Part shown: positions 19,596-24,281 of the stretch, piece after piece
Layout: every line of letters starts with the position of its first letter
Position numbering within the stretch: the first letter of the stretch is position 1
IMG/VR virus record: IMGVR_UViG_3300050821_008073
Location: 1-24,281 of that record
Strand: one strand, 5' to 3'
DNA from: a virus
Length of the DNA: 24,281 nucleotides
Translations under genes and position numbers: made by a program
Notes under the pieces: generated by a model
What the model was told of the DNA's origin: nothing
Database searches by the model: none
The model's input: the letters and a program-made list of their open reading frames with translations, nothing else

Positions 19596-19849
19596 TCTAC
19601 GTCGACGGCGATGACCTTCACACGCTTGCGTCGGGTTTGCTCGACGTGGTCCAGGAACTGAAGGACTACAGCGGACGCGCGCTGAAGGCTCCTGTGATCG
19701 ACGATATTAAGCGCGCGCAGGCAGAAATGCTGGTGAAGTATGCCATCGCGATGCTTTACGGACCGCCATTTGATCTTGTCGAGCAGCGCGGCGTGCAGCG
19801 GCTGATGGGGGATTTCACATTTGGTGCGGACGATGCCAGCCGTTCTTGA
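19592..19849 (+). CDS. Hypothetical helical phage protein
   Basis: This is an 85-residue protein starting MIYVDGDDLHTLASGLLDVV, with helices (VVQELKDYSGRALK, DIKRAQAEMLVKYAIAML) and an end reading LMGDFTFGADDASRS. The ATG overlaps the preceding stop (ATGA) and the following gene begins 17 bases before its own stop. No family is recognised. Translational coupling on both sides and the absence of low-complexity sequence support it. Confidence 0.65.
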   Translation: MIYVDGDDLHTLASGLLDVVQELKDYSGRALKAPVIDDIKRAQAEMLVKYAIAMLYGPPFDLVEQRGVQRLMGDFTFGADDASRS

Positions 19850-20096
19850 ACCCCAGATTAACCCGAATCTGATGTGGAAGATGACAGGTGATGAGCGCCG
19901 ACAACGATTCCGCGCTCTGGCGACCGAACTCTATGGCGGCTGGGATGGCACTGAGATTGCCCGCGATATGCGGAAGGACCCTCGAACCGTCAGGCGTTGG
20001 ACATCCGGGGAGACCGACATCCCGCGAGTGGTCCTAGTCGCGCTCGGGGCAATGTTGGCCGTCAAGCGAGCGGAGCGCGCCGGGCTGATGGTCTGA
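19833..20096 (+). CDS. HTH protein directly upstream of the large terminase
   Basis: This is an 87-residue protein. Residues ~39-60 (GTEIARDMRKDPRTVRRWTS) form a helix-turn-helix with the RTVRRW-x-SG signature often seen in small phage DNA-binding proteins, followed by a hydrophobic helix (VVLVALGAMLAVKR). Its TGA overlaps the ATG of the large terminase (TGATG). Small terminases normally occupy this place, so it could assist packaging or replace the distant terS, but a transcriptional role is equally possible. The ATG at 19833 is preferred to the TTG at 19821, and neither has a strong ribosome site. Confidence 0.7.
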   Translation: MPAVLEPQINPNLMWKMTGDERRQRFRALATELYGGWDGTEIARDMRKDPRTVRRWTSGETDIPRVVLVALGAMLAVKRAERAGLMV

Positions 20097-21583
20097 TGCC
20101 CCTGGTCTACTCCTGCGAGGGCATGCCCACGATCCAGCGGTTTTTCGAGAGCGACGCCTTCTTCCGCGGTCTGATGGGCCCATTCGGCTCCGGGAAGTCC
20201 TCGGCCTGCTGCATCGAACTCGGCCAGCGCGGCGTCGCGCAGAAGCCGCTTGCCGATGGCGTCCGCCGGTCGCGCTGGGCGGTCATCCGCAACACCTTCC
20301 GCCAGCTCGAAGACACGACCATCCGGACGTTCCTCCAATGGTTCCCGCCGCACCAGTTCGGCGACTGGGTCCCGTCAAAGCACCAGTACGTCATCCGCGC
20401 GCTCCGGGCGGAAGGCGACGACCGCGGTGCCGAGATCGAAGTCATGTTCCGCGCGCTCGATCGGCCCGACCAGCTCGGCAACCTGCTGTCGCTCGACCTG
20501 ACCGGCGCCTGGGTCAATGAGGGCCGGGAAATCCCCTGGACGATCTTTGAGGCGCTAGAAGGCCGCGTCGGACGCTTCCCGCGCATGGCCGACGGCGGCC
20601 CGACCTGGCAGGGCGTCTTCACCGACACGAACGCGCCAGACGTCGACTCCGAGTGGTACAAGTTTTTCGAGGAACGCGACCTGTCCGAGCACGTCGCGGA
20701 GCTCGCCAAAACGACCCCTGGCTTGACCGTCGACACCTACCGGACGCTGTTCAAGCAGCCGAGCGGTCTGTCGCCCAAGGCCGAGAACCTCAAGAATCTC
20801 CCGGTTGGCTATTACCCGCGCCTCGCGATCGGCAAGGACCCCGAATGGGTCAAGGTCTACATCCACGGCGAGTACGGCTTCGTCGTCGAGGGCAAGCCGG
20901 TCTGGCCACGCTACAACGACACCCTCCACTGCCCGGCCGACAAGCGCCTCTGGCCGAAACCGATCAGCGGCCTGCCGATCCTGCGCTCATGGGACTTCGG
21001 CCTGACGCCGGCATGTGTGCTCAGCCAGATCACACCCCGCGGCCAGTGGATCGTCTTCGACGAGCTGACATCGAGCAGCATGGGGGCCGACAAATTCTCC
21101 GACGAGGTACTCGACCACTGCGCTCGGGAATACAGCCACGAGGACTTTCAGGACGTGGGCGACCCGGCCGGCATGCAGCGGGCGCAGTCGGACGAGAAAA
21201 CGTGTTTCCAGATACTGCATGCCAAGAGCATCGGGATCGAGCCGGCGCTTCAGACCCTGGCAATTCGCATCGAGTCGGTCGCCAAACCGCTGCGCACCCT
21301 GGTTGACGGCGGCTACCCGCAATTCGTGCTGCACCCGCGCTGCAAAGTGCTCCGGCGCGCGCTGATGGGCGGCTACCATTTCCGGCGCATGCGGATCAGC
21401 GGCGAGCGGTACGCCGAAAATCCCGAGAAGAACCACTACAGCCATGTGGCCGATGCGCTGGGCTACGGCGGGACGCGGATGTTCGGCGCCGGCCTCCGTG
21501 CACCGGTTGATGACGGCGGCTCGCGCGGGCGCTACGGTGAGTTCCTCGATGACCGCAGCCGGAGCATAGTGACCGGCTACTGA
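20096..21583 (+). CDS. terL: Terminase large subunit
   Basis: This is a 495-residue DNA-packaging motor and nuclease. The ATPase has Walker A GPFGSGKSS (28-36) and Walker B with the catalytic acid in LLSLDLTGAWVNEGRE (130-145). The RNase-H-like nuclease domain has RSWDFG (D300), DVGDPAG (D356) and SHVADALGYG (D453), the three acidic positions expected. It cuts concatemeric phage DNA and pumps it through the portal, encoded two genes further on. The length is typical. The ATG overlaps the stop of the HTH gene. The Terminase_2-type small subunit lies 5.8 kb upstream. Confidence 0.96.
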   Translation: MPLVYSCEGMPTIQRFFESDAFFRGLMGPFGSGKSSACCIELGQRGVAQKPLADGVRRSRWAVIRNTFRQLEDTTIRTFLQWFPPHQFGDWVPSKHQYVIRALRAEGDDRGAEIEVMFRALDRPDQLGNLLSLDLTGAWVNEGREIPWTIFEALEGRVGRFPRMADGGPTWQGVFTDTNAPDVDSEWYKFFEERDLSEHVAELAKTTPGLTVDTYRTLFKQPSGLSPKAENLKNLPVGYYPRLAIGKDPEWVKVYIHGEYGFVVEGKPVWPRYNDTLHCPADKRLWPKPISGLPILRSWDFGLTPACVLSQITPRGQWIVFDELTSSSMGADKFSDEVLDHCAREYSHEDFQDVGDPAGMQRAQSDEKTCFQILHAKSIGIEPALQTLAIRIESVAKPLRTLVDGGYPQFVLHPRCKVLRRALMGGYHFRRMRISGERYAENPEKNHYSHVADALGYGGTRMFGAGLRAPVDDGGSRGRYGEFLDDRSRSIVTGY

Positions 21584-21594
21584 GCAGGTGCAGC

Positions 21595-21831
21595 ATGCTG
21601 ACCGTCGCTGAGATGGACGAACTGAATGCCCAGTTTCAGCGCGAGGCGTTCCTTTGGCGCGAGACCGAACTGCCGAAAATTCGTGAGCAAATGCTGCGCG
21701 GCGGCTTTGTGACGCGGGAGGCAATTCAGGATCAGATCATCAGTCCTGAGGAACTTCAGGCCGATCCGCATGAGGTTTGGCGACAGTCGTCTTGGAGCCG
21801 CGGTTGGGAGCGGGTGGAGATCGAAGGGTGA
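21595..21831 (+). CDS. Hypothetical phage protein
   Basis: This is a 78-residue protein starting MLTVAEMDELNAQFQREAFL, mostly charged helices (WRETELPKIREQMLRGGFVT) with a Trp-rich end (VWRQSSWSRGWERVEIEG). AGCAGG about seven bases upstream supports the ATG. It lies eleven bases after terL, and the next gene starts inside its stop (GTGA), so it belongs to the packaging operon. No family is recognised. Confidence 0.7.
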   Translation: MLTVAEMDELNAQFQREAFLWRETELPKIREQMLRGGFVTREAIQDQIISPEELQADPHEVWRQSSWSRGWERVEIEG

Positions 21832-22241
21832 ACCAGCGCCGTGCCAACAACACCTTCCGAGGCGCCCCGCTGCGCCTGGCGACGCGCGAGAACGAGATGT
21901 CGGCCTACGACTCGCTGCCGGCCGACCTGCGCCGGGTGATCGACGAGAACGCGACCAACCTCTCGGCGGTCAACTGCGTCGTGCAGGCCTGGAAGCTGCT
22001 GGACATGGGCGCGTCGCCGGCGCGGGCCGCCCAGGCCGTGGCGAATAAGATCAGGCAGATCGAGCCGCATGAGATCGCCGTGTTCGCCGGCGAATATCGT
22101 GCCACATATAAGTCTGAGCTGCCGCACGTCGCCGCCCGGGCGACCGTGATGCGCTACGGCCCCGACGGCCCGAGCCGGCATCCGCCGCGACGCGCACCCC
22201 GGATCAGGGGCTTTCGGCTGGATGTGCAGGTGGCGGCGTGA
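21828..22241 (+). CDS. Hypothetical phage protein (DUF6525-like N-terminal half)
   Basis: This is a 137-residue protein from a GTG at 21828 (GTGA overlap). RENEMSAYDSLPADLRRVID followed by LSAVNCVVQAWKLLDMGAS is reminiscent of small phage proteins with an NEM-x-AYD-x-LP-x-x-LR signature, sometimes labelled DUF6525. The resemblance is by eye and moderate. The C-terminal third is basic and proline-rich (RHPPRRAPRIRG). It sits between terL and the portal gene. The function is unknown. Confidence 0.7.
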   Translation: MNQRRANNTFRGAPLRLATRENEMSAYDSLPADLRRVIDENATNLSAVNCVVQAWKLLDMGASPARAAQAVANKIRQIEPHEIAVFAGEYRATYKSELPHVAARATVMRYGPDGPSRHPPRRAPRIRGFRLDVQVAA

Positions 22242-22348
22242 CCGACGATCAGCTTGAGATTTTCCTGCTCGTCTGCATGTGGCTTGGCGCCTATCGGGTG
22301 TTCTGCGTCGTGATGGCGATCTTGTCCGCGGGTCGGTTCCCGCCATGA
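22238..22348 (+). CDS. Micro-membrane protein (36 aa) overlapping the portal start
   Basis: This is a 36-residue frame from a GTG at 22238 (GTGA overlap with the preceding stop) to a TGA at 22346-22348 that overlaps the portal ATG (ATGA). The middle is hydrophobic (IFLLVCMWLGAYRVFCVVMA) and forms one predicted transmembrane helix. It exactly fills the gap between two coupled genes, which is the main support. It may mainly serve translational coupling of the portal gene. Confidence 0.55.
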   Translation: MTDDQLEIFLLVCMWLGAYRVFCVVMAILSAGRFPP

Positions 22349-24281
22349 GCGCCACCCTCGCCGGTCCCGCGCCCCCTTCGCTGCCCGGCCTGCCGCCGAG
22401 TCTGCTGCCGAAGGGCAACGGCGCCGCGCCGCCCGACACCGCCGAGGACACCGAATCGGCCTCCGAGTCGCAAAAACCGCCCGAATCCGAGCACGCCGCG
22501 CTGCTGAAGCGCTGGGCGCGGATGGTCAATATCGCTGACGAGTTCTTCGACCGGGAAGGCGATACCAACGCCGAACTCGACAAGCTCCAGATGCGCGTCA
22601 GCCGGGAGTACGAGGTCGACAAGCAAAGCTGCGCCGACTACCTCGAAAAATACCAAAAATGGCTCGATTTCGCCATGCAGATCACGGAGGAGAAGACCTA
22701 TCCGTGGCCGCGGGCGAGCAATGTCATCTACCCGCTGCTGAGTTCGGCCGCCATCCAGTTCGCCGCGCGCGCCTACCCGTCGATCATCCGCGACAAGGAC
22801 GTGGTCAAGGGCCAGATCGTCGGGGACGACAAGGGCACGCCGACACCTGATCCGGCCACCGGCGGCCAACTGCAAATCCAGGGCGTCCCGCAGTGGGTCT
22901 CGCCGCCTGGCGCCAAGAAGATCAAGGCCGATCTCGTCGGTCGCCACATGAGCTGGCAGCTCCTGACCGAGCAGGAGGAGTGGGAGCCGCAGACCGACCG
23001 GATGCTGATCGTCCTGCCGATCGTCGGGACCATGTTCCGGAAGTCGTTTTTCGACCCCAACCTCAAGCGCAACGTCTCCGAGACCGTCGATGCGACCCGG
23101 CTGTGCGTGAATTACCATGCCCGCAGTTTCGAGACCGCCCCGCGGAAGACCGAGATTTTCGAGCTCTACCCCTGGCAGATCGAGGAGCGCATTCGGTCCG
23201 GAATCTATCTGGACCGCGACTACGGGGCCGACACCGATGAGCGCTCGGCCGAGGATGAGGACAGCCCGGTCACCTTCCTCGAGCAGCACCGCCGCTATGA
23301 CCTGGATGACGACGGCTACGCCGAGCCGGTGATCGTCACCATCGCCCGCGACTCGGGAAAACTGGCCCGAATCCGCGCCGGCTGGGAGATGAGCGGCGTC
23401 GAGTGGACGCGCGACGACCGGATCCGCCGGATCGAACCGGTCGATTACTACACCAAATTCGGCTTCATCCCGTCGCCGGCGTCATGCGTCTACGACATCG
23501 GCTTCGGCCATTTGCTGTTCCCGATCAACGAGGCGATCAACACGTCGCTCAACCAGATGTTCGATGCCGGGCACCTGCAGAATGTGGGCGGCGGCTTCAT
23601 CGGCTCGGGGCTGTCCATCAACACCGGCGCGGTCCGTTTCCAGGTCGGCGAGTACAAGCCGGTCAACACCATGGGCGGCAACATCCGCGACCAGGTGTTC
23701 ACCCTGCCGTTCCCCGGGCCCAGCCAGGTGCTGTTCGCCCTGGTGCAGTTCCTGGTCGAAGCCGGCAAAGAGATCGCCGCGGTCAAGGATGTCATGGTCG
23801 GCGACATGCCAGGGGACAACACCTCGGGCATCACCACGCTGGCCGTGATCGAGCAGGGGCTGAAGGTCTACTCGGCCATCCACAAGCGGATCCTGCGGTC
23901 GCTGGGGTACGAGTTCCGCAAGCTGTTCCGGTTGAATCGGCTCTATCTGCCGCTCGAGGGCGGCTGGATGGACGGCGACGAGTGGAAGTCGATCACCCGG
24001 GACGACTATGCAAAATCGGCAGGGGTCGCCCCGGTCAGCGACCCGCAGATGGTCACCGACATGCAGCGCCTCGGCCGGGCGCAGTTCCTGATGCAGTTCA
24101 AGGACGACCCGTTGTTTGACGGCCGTAAGATCAGGATGGCGATCCTCGATGCCGCGCTGATCCCCGACGCCGAGGGCTTCCTCGCCCAGCAGCCGCCGCA
24201 GGACCCGAAAGTCGCCTTGAAGGGCCGCGAACTCGACATCCGCGAAGCGCACGAGCACGCCGAGGCATTCCTGCGGAAGCG
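22345..24281 (+). CDS. Portal protein, 5' part (runs off right edge)
   Basis: The frame is open from the ATG at 22345 to the window end, 645 codons without a stop. After a Pro/Glu-rich N-terminus of about 50 residues comes LLKRWARMVNIADEFFDREG, then TYPWPRASNVIYPLLSSAAI and FAARAYPSIIRDKDVVKGQI, which match large portal proteins of podovirus/P22-like type. Later segments (GFGHLLFPINEAINTSLNQM, GDMPGDNTSGITTLAVIEQG) agree with the portal stem and clip region. Twelve copies form the DNA channel at the capsid vertex, where the large terminase docks. The ATG overlaps the preceding stop. Minus-strand frames here (22291-23289, 23482-24258) are shadows of it. Confidence 0.92.
   Translation, partial: MSATLAGPAPPSLPGLPPSLLPKGNGAAPPDTAEDTESASESQKPPESEHAALLKRWARMVNIADEFFDREGDTNAELDKLQMRVSREYEVDKQSCADYLEKYQKWLDFAMQITEEKTYPWPRASNVIYPLLSSAAIQFAARAYPSIIRDKDVVKGQIVGDDKGTPTPDPATGGQLQIQGVPQWVSPPGAKKIKADLVGRHMSWQLLTEQEEWEPQTDRMLIVLPIVGTMFRKSFFDPNLKRNVSETVDATRLCVNYHARSFETAPRKTEIFELYPWQIEERIRSGIYLDRDYGADTDERSAEDEDSPVTFLEQHRRYDLDDDGYAEPVIVTIARDSGKLARIRAGWEMSGVEWTRDDRIRRIEPVDYYTKFGFIPSPASCVYDIGFGHLLFPINEAINTSLNQMFDAGHLQNVGGGFIGSGLSINTGAVRFQVGEYKPVNTMGGNIRDQVFTLPFPGPSQVLFALVQFLVEAGKEIAAVKDVMVGDMPGDNTSGITTLAVIEQGLKVYSAIHKRILRSLGYEFRKLFRLNRLYLPLEGGWMDGDEWKSITRDDYAKSAGVAPVSDPQMVTDMQRLGRAQFLMQFKDDPLFDGRKIRMAILDAALIPDAEGFLAQQPPQDPKVALKGRELDIREAHEHAEAFLRK

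Noticed and set aside
22291-24258. Two long minus-strand frames (332 and 258 codons) at the right end.
   Set aside because: They are antisense shadows of the portal gene, whose plus-strand frame is open to the window edge and matches the portal family.

Overview
This GC-rich window is part of a tailed-phage or prophage genome, most likely from an alphaproteobacterial host. The phage assignment rests on a large terminase, a portal protein, a Terminase_2-type small terminase, a DnaB-type helicase, a RusA-type resolvase and many tiny genes joined by ATGA, GTGA or TGATG stop/start overlaps. The host inference rests on a GcrA-family regulator, a family largely confined to alphaproteobacteria, and on the IG(H/D)N-motif proteins. 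No integrase, transposase, ribosomal or host metabolic gene is visible, so the sequence alone does not settle whether the phage is integrated. No lysis gene can be named.

Layout. Positions 1-2179 are a leftward operon of small hypothetical genes that runs off the left edge. A short divergent control region (2180-2289) separates it from a rightward early operon (2290-8416): ribbon-helix-helix protein, NUMOD4/HNH endonuclease, IGHN protein, DUF551-like protein, RusA resolvase, GcrA, an amino (N4/N6) DNA methyltransferase, DnaB helicase, a C5-cytosine methyltransferase and small zinc-motif proteins. A 540-bp block with no gene but many inverted repeats (8417-8956) follows, then a DnaT/replication-O-like protein and a Cys-rich/helical protein (8957-10422). 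A second leftward operon (13452 down to 10163) holds a DUF932 protein, three minute membrane proteins, a zinc-ribbon protein and an HTH protein. Its last gene overlaps the 10422-ending gene antisense by 260 bp. Its likely promoter has a TATAAT box beside a CCGCAC-c-GTGCGG palindrome.

The packaging and structural side begins at 13645 with the small terminase, followed by an 885-bp gene-free tract (14275-15159). That tract carries a hairpin, three copies of a 10-mer, a ~67-bp imperfect tandem duplication, a 9-bp inverted repeat, a G/T-rich stretch and an alternating purine/pyrimidine run. A three-gene leftward cassette (15853-15160) with a two-helix membrane protein is embedded here. From 16098 everything reads rightward: small proteins, a clear terminator at 16552-16584, small membrane and Cys-motif proteins, a DUF6496-like protein, a histidine-rich protein, an acidic protein, an HTH protein overlapping the large terminase, and a portal protein that continues past the right edge.

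How it fits together. The early operon couples replication (helicase, DnaT-like loader candidate, resolvase) with DNA methylation and a methylation-responsive transcription factor. The late region packages DNA (small and large terminase, portal). The least explained and most interesting parts are the gcrA-methyltransferase overlap, the structured 8.4-9.0 kb block, the repeat-rich tract beside the small terminase, the micro-membrane-protein cluster and the histidine-rich genes.
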